A DNA stretch of 64,000 bases from Coenobita brevimanus. Lineage: Eukaryota > Arthropoda > Malacostraca > Decapoda > Coenobitidae. Made by a program: the position numbers and the translations under genes. The first letter of the stretch is position 1. Each line of letters opens with the position of its first letter. Shown in pieces: positions 51,736 through 63,504 of the stretch. The notes beneath the pieces were generated by a model. The model searched no databases. It had not been told where the DNA came from and saw only the letters and a program-made list of their open reading frames with translations. The stretch covers positions 19,477,958 through 19,541,957 of the forward strand of contig CM064732.1 in the NCBI GenBank assembly GCA_032717465.1, read 5' to 3'.

Positions 51736-52064
51736 AAATATATAGGAACTAGTAGTATGCGCTTTCATTTGACACCAAGACCTTTGACCTTGAGTGACCT
51801 TGAAAGGTCAAACTCAAAGCCACGGATATTCAGTGGGCCGTAACTCGAAACTCGTTGAAGATAGATATTTACTGTTTGCCAGATATGGGAACTCGCATAT
51901 GGGTTTTTATTTGGCGCCATGGCCTTTGACCGTGAGTGTCCTTGAAAGGTCAAGTACAAGATCACGGATTATCAGAGGGCGTAACTTGGAAACATTTGCT
52001 CCATTATCTTAGGCTTTTACTGTGTACCATAGTGACACTAAATGGCAGTACCTTTTCAGTATTT

Positions 52065-53565
52065 AAATTAAGAACTATAAAACAACTGCTGTCGCAGTGT
52101 CAGGGAGGTTTGTTATGCCTGGCACCACTTGCTGATCATGGACTTTCCCTAATGTAAGAAATATGTGATATAGCCGAATATATATTCATTTAATTATATC
52201 GCCATCTCCCCCACCCCCCTAGCCCCGTGTAGACCTCCTGGTTCGCGAGAAGATAACTGTCATCACGGCATATTATCTATGAATAGTGTTACCACCATTT
52301 GGCGGACCCTGCATATCAAATATATTAATACCATGGTGGTAAATATCTTTGGAATAATATTGCTGACATACCTCCTCACACCTTCACTAATGAGAGAAAA
52401 TAATTATCATAGTGTTAAGAATGGATTTGGTTGGCTTCAGGTTACATGTATGCATTTCTTCTCGGTTAGGTTAGAACCATTAGGTTAAGTCTCAGTGGCA
52501 TATCTAGTCTGTTTTGGAGATCCCTGGACGTAGTGACGAATCGGCTTGTCCCTTGAGCATAGCCTGGCCCTTATACCTCTCTTCACTTCCACTCCTCAGG
52601 GCAATTTCTGGTATGTCGTGCCGACATTTCAGTCATCCTCATTTTTTCAGTTCCTACTCCAAATGCCATAACCATGACCAAACAAGCCAACTGAAACATC
52701 CCCGCAACACATGAGATAGGCTACTGCCACGAGTTTCTAGAGGAGAGCTATATGAGACAAGCTACACAACCCAACCTAATGGACTTAACCTAACACTGGA
52801 GAAGTGTAGCTGTAAAATTACTCCATTCAAACCAACGTTTCCACCCTGTCGCTAATCTTCTCACGTTATGAAAGGTCCTCGGATCAACACGTGTGGTGTA
52901 AGAACCCTGGTATTACAGTAAGGGGGGGGGGGTGCTTGAGCTTCCTTTTCTTCTTTTATTTTATTTATGTTCCAACTGGGAGTGAAATGAGCTTCCCTCA
53001 CCTACTTATTGTATACAGGTCTGATGAGAATGGTTAGGAAAGTGATGATCTTTGTTCAAATGACCACAAAATCAGTTTTCGAAACGATAGGTCAAGAAAG
53101 CGAGACACAACTGTGACAAACTGAAATAAAAACAAATGATGCCAGAAACAATAACAGAGTGTACAGGGATTTATCCCTGTGGCGTGGAATGGATGATAAC
53201 TGAAACTACTAGTCATATATTAATATAATAGACGACACCAACACAGCTCTCACTGCAAATGGCATTAAAACAATCACAAAAAATGTATTTTCCAGCATTA
53301 ATAATATATTTTCATCCTTTAAAAACAAACCGAATAAGGGTGAAAATGGCACAGACCCACATCAGCGTTTTAATATCACTTTTATGTTTCTTATCACAAA
53401 TAAGAGTATGCACATGCTTTGACTAAAACTGAGAGTAATTTTTATAATCCAGGCACAAGGTGTTGCGTGATGTAAAAATGCTCCCATTTCTATTTACACT
53501 CAGCAAGAGTTCCGACTGGTCCACCTGGTCACGGGATGTGGCTAACGTGGTAACAGCGCGCCTGT

Positions 53566-53570
<5 letters not shown>
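52065..53570. other. No gene seen
   Basis: Unassigned. A G-run lies at 52,921-52,932. Short open frames carry no recognisable domain. Confidence 0.5.

Positions 53571-53574
<4 letters not shown>

Positions 53575-53629
<55 letters not shown>
53575..53629. repeat. (GT)n microsatellite
   Basis: About 27 GT units preceded by GCGTGCGTGTGC. Confidence 0.95.
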
Positions 53630-53630
<1 letters not shown>

Positions 53631-54084
53631 CATGCCCGGCAATTTTTCGAAGCGCCAAGCTTCATCCTCTGAATTATATTATGTGGCCATTGTAGTATGG
53701 TATGATATAGGCTAATAAATGTTATATGATTGTTTGGGATAATGAGTTGTGCACAATACTATTTATAAAGTCAGAGTTATTAAAACAAATTCTTCACTTG
53801 TCTTGTAGTGTGAACCACGATACAGGTTGAGCTGTAGTTCAGAAACAGTGGGGAAGTTCACCCACAAATTGCGCGAAGTAGAGGGAAGGGGGGAGTATGG
53901 GAGCGAGCGTGAGCTTGGCAGGTGAAGGTAAAGGGGGGGGAGGTGAAGTGGGGTTACGTCGTTTACTCCAACAGTTATACATTTTTAGCCATTACAGTAT
54001 ATTTATTAAGGTGTCAATGATATGCTGTATCCTATATAATAATAAACCTATATTTTGTTTTTTTGTTTTTTTTTTTTTAATAAC

Positions 54085-55235
54085 CAATTACACACTTTTA
54101 ATTACACCAAACCTAGGATACCCCGTCCCCCGTTAACGGAAAACATGCAGCCTGCTCCACCACCTCGACTCTCTCTCTCTTTCTCTCTCGCTCTCTCTCT
54201 CTCAGTTCCTCAGCTGCCTATCAGTAGACACACACATTAGTTTGTGCTAATGAGTAATGACGTTGCATTTGATATGTTTACCTGAAATTTAATACTGTGT
54301 CATACTACAAGGGCGATATATAACCACCTTACACTATTGATTACGTTGACTATTAATCATTACTTACCTGGATAGTCTACGTTTCAGTAGTAGTCATGGG
54401 GTAGCTATACCCAGTGATATTTTCGTTAATGTTAAAGGCATTCATGTGTTCAGTTGCAGATAACAGTTAGAAAGGAGCTAGCCACTGACACCCTCAATCA
54501 ACATGGCTATGCTGGTGTGTTGTAATGTCACTGCAGAGGGTCCTATTCTTCCACTTATGTCAATAATTAAAGTTAACATACAGATGATCAACCATTTCTT
54601 ATGAAAAATACCAACAGCCTATATGAAACTCTGAAAATATTTTATGGAGCATATTGTGGGAGCGTTGCAGCTCTCACACACCAGCCACAGTCTTGGTCCG
54701 TTTATTTCAATATTGCCAGCCTGACAGTGTGCAGTGTTAATGAACATGCTATTAATGTTACAGTTCTGTATGCTTATTTTCATTTGGAACAACAGAATTC
54801 ATAACAGGATTTCGTACAGTACATAGGATGCCAAATACATTATGTGTGTGAGTGGGTGTGAATATGGAACAATACGTATGGTGGGGATGGGGGGAGTATA
54901 GAGAATAAGAAATGTGTGTCATAATGGTAATGTGAGTGTGTTCATAGGTGGCTAAGGACAACCAAGACTGACATGTAATCTTTGCCTTTAACACTTGGCT
55001 AAGTACGACCAAGACTGACATGTAATCTTTAGCCTTTAACACTTGGCTAAGGACGACCAAGACTGACATGTAATCTTTGCCTTTAACACTTGGTGACACA
55101 CATCTCAGTATTTATTAGGTTCTGCTTATATGTTTGTAGCATATTACATAATTATGTTATATAAGATTATGTTTTGGGAGTGGAACCGGTACCATCATAT
55201 AAAAACACACATTAAAGTATTATAAAACTGTAATA
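54085..55235 (+). repeat. Repeat R2, copy A (one arm of a large inverted pair)
   Basis: About 1.15 kb matching the reverse complement of 61,575-62,605. Shared blocks include AATTACACCAAACCTAG, CCGTTAACGGAAAACATGCA, CAGTAGTAGTCATGGGGTAG, ACATGGCTATGCTGGTGTGT and TATATAAGATTATGTTTTGG. A 60-codon frame (MKNTNSLYETLKIFYGAYCG...) is conserved between the copies at about 85-90% but has no recognised domain. A (TC)n array lies at 54,172-54,204. Terminal inverted repeats and a target duplication are not evident. Confidence 0.75.
54950..55092 (+). repeat. 47-bp minisatellite, three units, in R2 copy A
   Basis: GGCTAAGGACAACCAAGACT...CCTTTAACACTT is repeated three times with one to three changes per unit. 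R2 copy B has a single unit at the same place, so this is a local expansion after copying. Confidence 0.9.
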
Positions 55236-55239
55236 TGGA

Positions 55240-55840
55240 ATCCATTTTACATGAATAACAATTTTTTCCAGAAAAAAATGTTATTTTAGCGTTCATTACA
55301 AAATTACGCTGTAGGTGCATCAGTTTTTAATGTTAACTTACCTGATTCTCTGCGATCAGAGTACTAACAGTCATACCGTAGCTTAGATTTATGCAGTATA
55401 TCCGTTATATATTGTATTAGCAATGTCATGGTGGCTCACACAGTGGACGTTCAAGTAAACAACTTCAAACAGGCAGCAGATTCTGTTTTTAATAGTTTGC
55501 TAAATTCATGTATTTTTTGGTGGGGTTGTAAATCCAGCTGTCCTTTGCTAGTCAGTGTAATTCCTTATAAAATGAGAGTGGCCAAATGTAAGACCAATAC
55601 CTTATGTAGCATAGTAGTTTGAAAATAATCACAGATAATAATATATGATAAGTACTGCATGACCCTCCCGAATGACTACACCAAGAATCTTTGTTTTAGT
55701 TTAATGTTGGGCCACTTGGAAAGGGTATGAGTAAATGACACGAGAGTCGATGTGGATTTGCTGAATATAACTTAGCCAGTGTGATGTTTCTTGATTAATA
55801 AGATGTGTGGGTGTATTAGTATCTGATAAAAAAGAGAACC
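55240..55840. other. No gene seen
   Basis: AT-rich, unassigned. Confidence 0.55.

Positions 55841-55842
<2 letters not shown>

Positions 55843-55908
<66 letters not shown>
55843..55908. repeat. (CA)n-(GA)n compound microsatellite
   Basis: About 16 CA units, a short spacer (CGGAAA), then about 14 GA units. Confidence 0.95.
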
Positions 55909-55909
<1 letters not shown>

Positions 55910-55910
<1 letters not shown>

Positions 55911-56390
55911 ATTAGTATAGTGGGGAATTGTAAAAATTATGGTAAACAGACAGTATGGGAAACAAGTGATTGTACAGTGTGGAAGAGCAGTAGGTAGGTA
56001 AAGGCCGGTGTATAGAGATGCGTTGATCGTATGCCTGACACTTCTCTATATGACCGTTACTAGGTATTTTGTATTCATAAAATTTAATGACAGAGAAAAG
56101 ATTTCTGGAGGCGAGATTACTCTAATGCGTATTTATCAATTTACTGATGATATGTAAAAGAAACATATTTTTAAGACTGTATCACTAAACAATTTTAACA
56201 TCTTTAACAAACACTTAGAGATCAGTTGCTATTAATAGTAATAATACGTTTAGATGAACGCTTATTACCAACACTTGGACCACTGTATATTGAGCCTTAC
56301 AATCCCCTTAAAATATACCATGCAAATAGTGCATAATGAACCATAACATGAATAACGGCGTTTTTTTCCGAAGCGTTAAACATATTAGAT
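55910..56390. other. No gene seen
   Basis: AT-rich, unassigned. It may contain the lost 5' part of the transposase relic that follows, but no motif is readable. Confidence 0.5.
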
Positions 56391-57010
56391 ATGAAACTAT
56401 ATGAAGGACGTGTTAATATTCTATTCACGTGCAGATATGACCATAAGAACATCTACGAGGAGGCTAGAAGTGGACACGTTACCGTCAATGTCTGGGGGTG
56501 GCTGTGCATCCACGGCATGGGTGACCTCAGTATAATAGAAGGGAGGTTCACTGCTGAAAAATGTATTAAATTTTTTTAGGATTTTTACCTCCCCTTAGTT
56601 CAGGAGCGGAACTATCCGTTTCCTCCAGACCCTATAATTATTGTTCAGGACCGCTGCCTCATCCATACAGCGAGAAGAGTCTCGAAATGGCATGAAGGTC
56701 GAGAAGACATGCAGCTGCTCGACTGGCCCAGTAAGGGAGCAGGCATAAACCCCATCAATATGTATAGGGGTATATGGTTTACTGTTGGGAGCCTGAGAGG
56801 GAGTGGATACCAGCTGAACTACTGTCCCGCGTCCATGCCCAGTAGGAACTGTTCACAAACCAGCAGCAGCTCATATGGAACCATGTCGCCTCTTTGCCAA
56901 ACAGACTGCGGGAAGTGGTCGAGAAGAAGGGTGGGTGGACTTTTGTGAGGAGTAGACTGTAGCACCAGTCGAGCAGGGCAATACTCCCAAGGTGGATGGA
57001 AAGCTGATGA
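56391..57010 (+). pseudogene. Tc1/mariner-type transposase relic (catalytic C-terminal half)
   Basis: The plus strand reads GHVTVNVWGWLCIHGMGDLS and IIEGRFTAEKCIKF near 56,480-56,575 (the block before the second catalytic Asp). After an in-frame stop come YPFPPDPIIIVQDRCLIHTA with the catalytic-type Asp near 56,660, then RRVSKWHEGREDMQLLDWPS and KGAGINPINM near 56,760, where a D/E-x-W block is expected. The third acidic residue is not retained (NPIN), and the frame degrades after 56,780. It belongs to the DDE-3 group of transposases but differs in sequence from the Tc1 remnant at 42.6 kb. Confidence 0.8.
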
Positions 57011-57256
57011 CAGGGAGAGCTGGAGCTCCCGTTTCATCAGCCGTCGGAACTAGGTCCTGACCTCGTGTTCCTGATCACTTTCAGTGTCTCAGTAACACAG
57101 AGAGTTGGCCAGCATGCTCTCCAATACAGGTTTCTCAAACTATCAACACCAAACTACATGCACAGTACACATTACACTATCTTTTCCAAAATTTAAAGAA
57201 ATCATGGCAGCGCAACACGTGGCATTGGTGTCCCCTGGGGGGGGGGGACCATAAAT

Positions 57257-58270
57257 GCCCCCACCTTCTGCCCCTCTCCCGGTGACGACTCGAGGTGCCT
57301 GGAACCACTGTCTGACTCTCTTCTTCTTCATTTCTGCAACATTCGCGGCCTTTCCTCTAACTTTCCCTCTGTTGAGCGCCACATCTCCTTTTCTAAACCT
57401 CACCCTCTTTTTCTAACTGAGACTCAGCTGTCTGAGGCAACTGACAGCAGACCCTTTTCTGTATCCTCCTACTTTCTCTATACTCATTTCAAAGCCAAAG
57501 GTGACTGTTGTATATATATACGCAACGACTTCTCTTGTTCACGTGTTCCTGAACTCGATTCTTCTGAACTGTCTGCACTCTGGTTTCGGCTATCCTGTCA
57601 TTCTCTGACTAAATGTATATGCGCTGTTTACTTATGTCCTAATTCTACAGACTATCAAATATTCTTTGACTACCTTCCTTCTATGATGGAACACATTCTA
57701 TCCATTTCTCCTTTCTCTGAAATCTCCATTATAGGAGATTTCAATGTTCACCACCACCTATGGCTCTCCTCTCCTTTCACTGATCCACCTGGTGAACAAG
57801 CCATCACCTTTTCTATCTTTAATGACCTTGAGCAGCTTGTACAGCACCCTACCCGTATCCCTGATTGCCTTGGAGAGAGGTCCAACATACTTGACCTTTT
57901 CCTTACAACTAATCCTTCTGCTTACACTGTTAATCTTTTCTCTCTGTTGGGCTCCCCTGATCACAACCTTATCACCTTAACCTGTCCTATCGCTCCAGTA
58001 CGGCCTGTGGACCCTCCAAAGAAACGTCGTCTGTGGCACTTTGGAGCTGCAGATTGGGAGGCCCTCAGGCAGCACCTCTTTCATCTTCCCTGGAATGATT
58101 ATTGCTTCCATGGCCGGGAGCCATCTGGGTGTGCCTTGCGCATTACGGAGGTTATTCTCTTGGGCATGGAAGCATACATGCCTTTCTCATATCCTCTGAC
58201 TAATGCAAGAAAGCCTTGGTTTAGTTACGCTTGTTCTAATGCTTTCTGCAAAAAGGAGAGGGCCTATTAA
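57257..58270 (+). pseudogene. Jockey-like endonuclease domain
   Basis: One frame is open from about 57,257 to the stop at 58,268, longer than the segment from its first Met (57,683). Motifs: [12 protein letters not shown] (N-terminal N-I-R-G block) near 57,329, LFLTETQLS (catalytic Glu block) near 57,405, CAVYLCP near 57,618, [14 protein letters not shown] (catalytic D-N block) near 57,730, [11 protein letters not shown] near 57,880 and [10 protein letters not shown] (SDH-type block with Asp-His retained) near 57,950. All catalytic landmarks of the apurinic-type endonuclease are therefore present. A linker with KKRRLWHF follows. The frame then stops before RT. Confidence 0.88.
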
Positions 58271-60162
58271 AGGTACCGGAGCCAACCCACCCCTGAATCA
58301 CATCTTTTATACGTTTCTGCCCGGAATCGTGCTAAGTCTGTTCTTTGCTCTGCTAAAAATAATTTCATCCATACTAAATGCTCTCAACTCTCCAAGTCGA
58401 ATTCTTCCTGCTCCTTCTGGCACCTTGGCAAAAACCTATCTAACAACTTTACCTCATCATCCTTCCCTCCTCTTTTCTACTCTGATGGCTCTGTAGCTAT
58501 TTCTTCTACTGATAAAGCAGATCTCTTCTCTCAGACTTTCTCCTCCAATTCCACCTTAGACGATTCTGGTGCTGTTTCTCCATCACTTCCCCCCTCTGAC
58601 TTCCTCATGGCTGACATTAAAAATTCTTCAGCTTATGTATTTTCTGCCATCATAGGCCTCGATACTAATAAGGCATATGGGCCTGATGGAGTCCCTCCTG
58701 TTGTTCTCAAGAACTGTGCTTCTGTGCTTACACCCTGCCCAGGCAAACTCTTTTGCCTTTGTCTATCAACTTGTACCTTTCCCTCTTGCTGGAAGTTTGC
58801 TCTCATTCAGCCAGTCCCAGAGAAAGGTGACCATTCCCAACCCTCTAACTATCGTCCAATTGCTTTAACATCCTGTATCTCAAAAGTTTTCAACGTCAGT
58901 TCTTAATGGAAAAATTTTAAAGCATCTTTCCTATCACAACCTTCTTTCTGATCATCAGTATGGGTTCCGTCAGGGACGCTCCACTGGCGATCTTCTCACC
59001 TACCTTTCAGACTCCTGGTCATTCTCCTTTCGGGACTTTGGCGAATGCTTTGCCATTGCACTTGACATCTCAAAGGCTTTCGATCGAGTCTGGCATAAAT
59101 CTTTAATTTCCAAACTGCCCTCTTACGTTTCTATCCTTCAATATGTGCCTTCATCTCTAGCTTCCTTTCTGGTCGTTCTATAGCCGCTCTTGTAGACGGC
59201 CACCGTTCTTCTCCTAGATCTATCAACAGTGGTGTTTCTCATGGCTCTGTCCTATCACCAAATCTCTTCCTTTTATTCATCAATGACCTAAGCTGTACAT
59301 CTAACCCTATCCACTCGTATGTTGATGACTCCATCCTTCACCTTTCCATTCGGTTCCGTCAACGTCCATCTCAGTAGTTACTTCAACAAACAAAGGATGA
59401 GGCTATGTCACACCTAATGTCTGACCTGGCTCGTATCTCTAAATGGGGTAAAAATAATCTGGTTGTTTTTAATGCATCAAAGACTCAGTTTTTACACCTA
59501 TCAACCTGACAAATCTTCCACAGGTATACCCACTAATGTTTAATAATATTCAGAATAATCCTGCATCATCCTTGAACATGCTTAGGGTTTCATTTACTCG
59601 AGACTTATCTTGGAAAGCTCAAATTACATCTCTAGTAAAATCTGCTTCCAAGAGATTAGGTGTGCTAAGCCGACTCCTTTCCTTCTTTACCCCTGCACAA
59701 TTGTTGACTCTATACAGGGGCTTTATCCGCCCCTGTTTAGAGTTCAACTCTCATGTGTGGGGAGGCTTCCCACATACATCTCTTCTCAATAGAGTGGAGT
59801 CAAAGGCGTTTCGTCTCATTAACTCTCCTCCTCTTACTGACTTCCTTCAACCTCTGTCTCTTCGTTGCACTGTTGCATCTTTATCTCTTTTCTATGGCTA
59901 CTTCAATGGTCACTGCCCCTCTGAACTGTCTGCATGCATTCCTCCACCTGTACGACGGGCGCGTAGCACCCATCTAGCAACAAACTCTCATCCCTTTTCT
60001 GTCCAACTCTCAAATGCAAGAGTTAACTGTTACTCCCAGTCCTTCATTTATGCAACAGGTCAGCTCTGGAACTGTCTCCCTCTGTCTGTATTTCCTGCTT
60101 CTTATGATCTCCAGTCTTTCAAACGCAGTGTGTCCAGGCATCTCGAAATGATCGGATCTTGA
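58271..60162 (+). pseudogene. Jockey-like reverse transcriptase with frameshifts
   Basis: Read across frames: KAYGPDGVPPVVLKNC near 58,670, NYRPIALTSCISKVF near 58,846, YGFRQGRSTGDLLTYLSDSW near 58,960, CFAIALDISKAFDRVWHKSL with the catalytic Asp near 59,050, GSVLSPNLFLLFINDL near 59,240, and YVDDS near 59,318, where YADDS is usual (both Asp kept). A 208-codon C-terminal frame (59,536-60,162) then holds FTRDLSWKAQITSLVKSASK, LTLYRGFIRPCLEFNSHVWG and SFKRSVSRHLEMI. Several single-base indels and stops lie between 58,270 and 59,530. Less decayed than copy B. Confidence 0.87.
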
Positions 60163-60254
60163 ATTTGGCTCTCTCTTGTATTTTGTTTTTCTCTTGGCAG
60201 GAACAATAATTGCATACTCGCTGCCTTTGGTTCCTTCTTCCTCGCATAAAAGAA

Positions 60255-61570
60255 AAAACTAATAAATTAGTTCCATACAAATCTTATGTGTATTTGGATT
60301 ATCCTCTGATTATAATGAATATTATTCCATGCAGTATAGCAACCTAACAGTTACATTAATAGCTTTCTATAACTTATCTGACAATATAACTGATACGATA
60401 CTATTTTGTAATATTTTGCTCACTGAAGAGATTTTTATTACGTGCCATTTATACAGGAATTAGTGACGTTTGTGTGCATTTCTTAACGCAACTTTCCAGA
60501 TACAATTGCCTTTTTTTTTTTTTCCCATGAAAATTTTATGTCTTCTTGATTGGCACAATGACAACTCTCGAGAAATTTTGGCAACTCGCTAGACATCTTG
60601 CCACCTGCTGACATGCCTCAGGTGCTGTTTTCCAATCGTGATAAAGATTTTGGAAAGTAACTGAGGAATAAGTTAGTCACTGTGTGATCAATAACAAATA
60701 CCGGTAAACTATTAACAACTGCACTTGCTGTCTGTTCAATGTAGTTTTAAGTAAACATCGACCAGGACATCACTTATAATACAATATATAACATATTAAC
60801 TCAAAGCTACAGTATAACGTAATAATTATACTGATCAAAGGAAATCCGATAATCTAAGCTTAAGAAACGCTGCACCTACAATGTACTCGTATTTGTTAAA
60901 TGGATGTTATAATGAGGTAATATTTCTTCCTGAAATACTGTTGTTCATGTATTCTGCCACCCATAATACCTTTTTTTTTTTTTAACCCTAAATAGGTAAT
61001 GTGGGGTATCAGAAACCCCAGTCCCCGAAATGAAATTTTTAAAAATATGAGCATAAGGTCTACAGATCTGTCCGTCTCATTACCTTCCTGCCTAGTGAAG
61101 CTCTTCATGGGGAAAATGGGGTCATAGCTGTATCTGGCTCTGATTTTGCTCTATAGAGCCATTGGCTTATGTCATACCCCAGTTTACCAGTAACCTCAGT
61201 TTAGCCCTCATGTGATTTTTTTTAGTTTAATTTGCTGTCTTTCTCCTTTTGTATACAGAAGGTCCCAACATCAGTCTACCGCAAGCCACCCAAGGAATCA
61301 CGATATTACTTTTCAGTTGTGCAAAATTTAATCATAAAATTTGTGTACCTAAAATTTCACCATTTTCTGAAAACTTAAAAAAAAATACTTTTTTTCATTT
61401 AAACTTTATTTTTTCTGGCCTTGTTCACAAGATAATGGGTTGAATTATTTGTGTATTGAAGCATTTTGAAATATCTCAAACGGAAGTATTTTTGTTTTAT
61501 TTTTTTCCCTTGGGGGTACGTCATACCCCACTTTACCTAATATAGTAACAAACAAAATAAAAACTTTACT
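60255..61570. other. No gene seen
   Basis: AT-rich and unassigned. The string GGGGTAT(G/C)A(C/G) occurs at about 61,003, and its complement GTCATACCCC at 61,172 and 61,521, each beside a TTTACC or its complement. These may be fragments of one old repeat. Confidence 0.5.
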
Positions 61571-61574
61571 TATC

Positions 61575-62601
61575 TGAGGTTAAAAATATTTCAGTGTTTG
61601 CCTTTATATGGTGTGTCAGGCTCCTCCCCCAAAACATAATCTTATATAATTACGTAATATGCTACAAACTTGTATATAGAACCTAGTAAATACTGAGGTG
61701 TCACGAAGTGTTAAAGGCAAAGGTTACATATCAGTCTTGGACGTTCTTAGCCCCGTATGCATACACTCATATTACCATTATGATACATATTTCATCCTGT
61801 CTATACTCCCCCCACCCCAATCACACGTATTGTCCCACAACCACAACCACTCACACACATAAAGTATTTGGCATCCTGTTTACTGTACGAAATCCTGTTA
61901 TGAATTCTGATGCTCCAATTAATATAAGCATACAGAACTGTAACAGTAATATCATGTTCATTAACACTGCACACTGTCAGGCTGGCAATACTGAAACAAA
62001 AGGACCAAGACTGCGACTGGTGTGTGAGAGCTGCAACGCTCCCACAATATGCTCCATAAAATATTTTCAGAGTTTCATATAGGCTGTTGGTATTTTTCAT
62101 AAGAAATGGTTGTTCATCTGTATGTTAACTTTAATTATTGACATAAGTGGAAGAATAGGACCCTCTGCAGTGACATTACAACACACCAGCATAGCCATGT
62201 TGATTGAGGGTGTCAGTGGCTAGCTCCTTTCTAACTGTTATCTGCAACTGAACACATGAATGCCTTTAACATTAACGAAACTATCACTGGGTATAGCTAC
62301 CCCATGACTACTACTGAAACGTAGACTATCCAGGTAAGTAATGATTAATAGTCAACGTAATCAATAGTGTAAGGTGGTTATATATCGCCCTTGTAGTATG
62401 ACACAGTATTAAATTTCAGGTAAACATATCAAATGCAACGTCATTACTCATTAGCACAAACTAATGTGTGTGTCTACTGATAGGCAGCTGAGAGAGAGAG
62501 AGAGAGAGAGAGTCGAGGTGGTGGAGCAGGCTGCATGTTTTCCGTTAACGGGGGACGCGGTATGCTAGGTTTGGTGTAATTAAAATTGTGAAATCGTTTG
62601 T

Positions 62602-62605
<4 letters not shown>
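61575..62605 (-). repeat. Repeat R2, copy B (inverted arm)
   Basis: The reverse complement of 54,085-55,235 with about 85-90% identity by eye. It has a single 47-bp unit where copy A has three, and (GA)n at 62,490-62,511 where copy A has (TC)n. The conserved short frame on the minus strand is 61,801-62,100. Confidence 0.75.

Positions 62606-62655
<50 letters not shown>
62606..62655. repeat. (TA)n microsatellite
   Basis: About 25 TA units abutting the outer end of the Gypsy LTR. Confidence 0.95.
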
Positions 62656-62659
<4 letters not shown>

Positions 62660-63443
62660 ACGGAACAGAGAAAGATAACGTACACTCTAAGTGAGAATGC
62701 TAAAAATCACTACTGTCCCGTAAAGTTCCAGGTTCAAAACAAAAGAGTTAGGTAAAATTACAAGTTAAAGTTTAATGCTCAAACTAACAACAAAACATTC
62801 AGGACTCATAAGGATAATGTAATGGCAAAAACAGGTTAAATATATGGTTAACTGCAATAGCCTCTATTAACACGAAATTAGCAAGAGTAAATTTATCTAA
62901 GTCAGCTCTGATAAAATGAGATACCAGATAATACTCAGTGAATGCCAGATAAATAATTACAGATACAAACTATTATCAAAAATGACTGACATAAAGAACC
63001 CCATACAAATTACAAAAACTTCACTAGGCCTACAAATTAAACTTATGCTATACAGTACAAGAAAAAATGCAACAACAGTTATACTCAAATTACACACAGC
63101 TGCTAGATGGTTGGAGATTTCTTGAGCACTCACAATAATAATATCTGTACAGGGGAGGACAGAGATGTGAACAAAATGAGGAGCAGATCTAAGTGGCAAT
63201 GATGCAGAGACTGAGCTCATTATATAGGGGCTGGCAGAGCTTGATACAACTTGTAAGAGGGACGCGCAAATGAAGCCATGGGGACAGAGAGCTGAAAATC
63301 CCGCAAAGTATAACATAGAGAACGACTTACTCTACTATAACGGTAGAAGGGGGGGACTGAGGCAGAACACGCTCGTGATCAAACATGCAGCAACTGTGCT
63401 TTAAAATTACACAAAGGATGATGAAATCATAGGCTATGTAACA
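62656..63443 (-). mobile_element. 3' LTR of a Ty3/Gypsy retrotransposon
   Basis: 788 bp. On the element's (minus) strand it begins TGTTACATAGCC and ends TTCCGTAACA, giving TGTTAC/GTAACA terminal inverted repeats. A polypurine tract GTGGGGAGG lies immediately upstream. A TATA-type box (CCCCTATATAATGAG on the minus strand, 63,217-63,231) and an ATTAAA-type polyadenylation signal (62,771-62,776) are in the right order. The LTR abuts (TA)n on its outer side. The 5' LTR, if any, lies beyond the window. Confidence 0.85.
63217..63231 (-). promoter_or_regulatory. LTR TATA-type promoter
   Basis: CCCCTATATAATGAG on the minus strand, about 215 bp into the LTR, with purine/pyrimidine-balanced sequence after it. 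Confidence 0.5.
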
Positions 63444-63455
63444 CCTCCCCACAAA
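63444..63455 (-). other. Polypurine tract
   Basis: GTGGGGAGG adjoining the TGTTACA start of the LTR on the element strand; it would prime plus-strand DNA synthesis. Confidence 0.7.
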
Positions 63456-63504
63456 GAAAAAGAAATTTACAAAGGAAATTTCTTATTACTCTAAAACAAT
63501 CTGT

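Larger units (their letters stand above)
50150..52060. repeat. Repeat R4 with nuclear-receptor-type half-sites, split by a LINE
   Basis: R4 occupies 50,150-50,424 and 51,736-52,060. It contains at least three diverged units of about 125 bp (CTGAAAAGTCAAAATCAAGG, CTTGAAAGGTCAAACTCAAA and CTTGAAAGGTCAAGTACAAG, each followed by CACGGATTWTCAG and GTAACT-GAAA blocks). Embedded sequences include TCAAGGTCA (50,370-50,378) and TGACCTTGAGTGACCT then TGAAAGGTCA (51,785-51,810). Its left part (TACCTCGCCCAGACGGAG, GTTTGTTTGTTAG, AAACTTTCAGG) is of the style of interspersed repeats common in marine invertebrates. Confidence 0.65.
57257..60250 (+). mobile_element. Jockey/X-element-like LINE, nearly full length (copy A)
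   Basis: Roughly 3 kb with endonuclease then RT in one orientation, followed by a 3' part ending CTTCCTCGCATAAAAGAAAA and an A-rich tail. Same family as 34,263-35,690. No CCHC gag-like first ORF is recognised upstream; a G-run lies at 57,238-57,248 just before the coding part. Confidence 0.85.
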
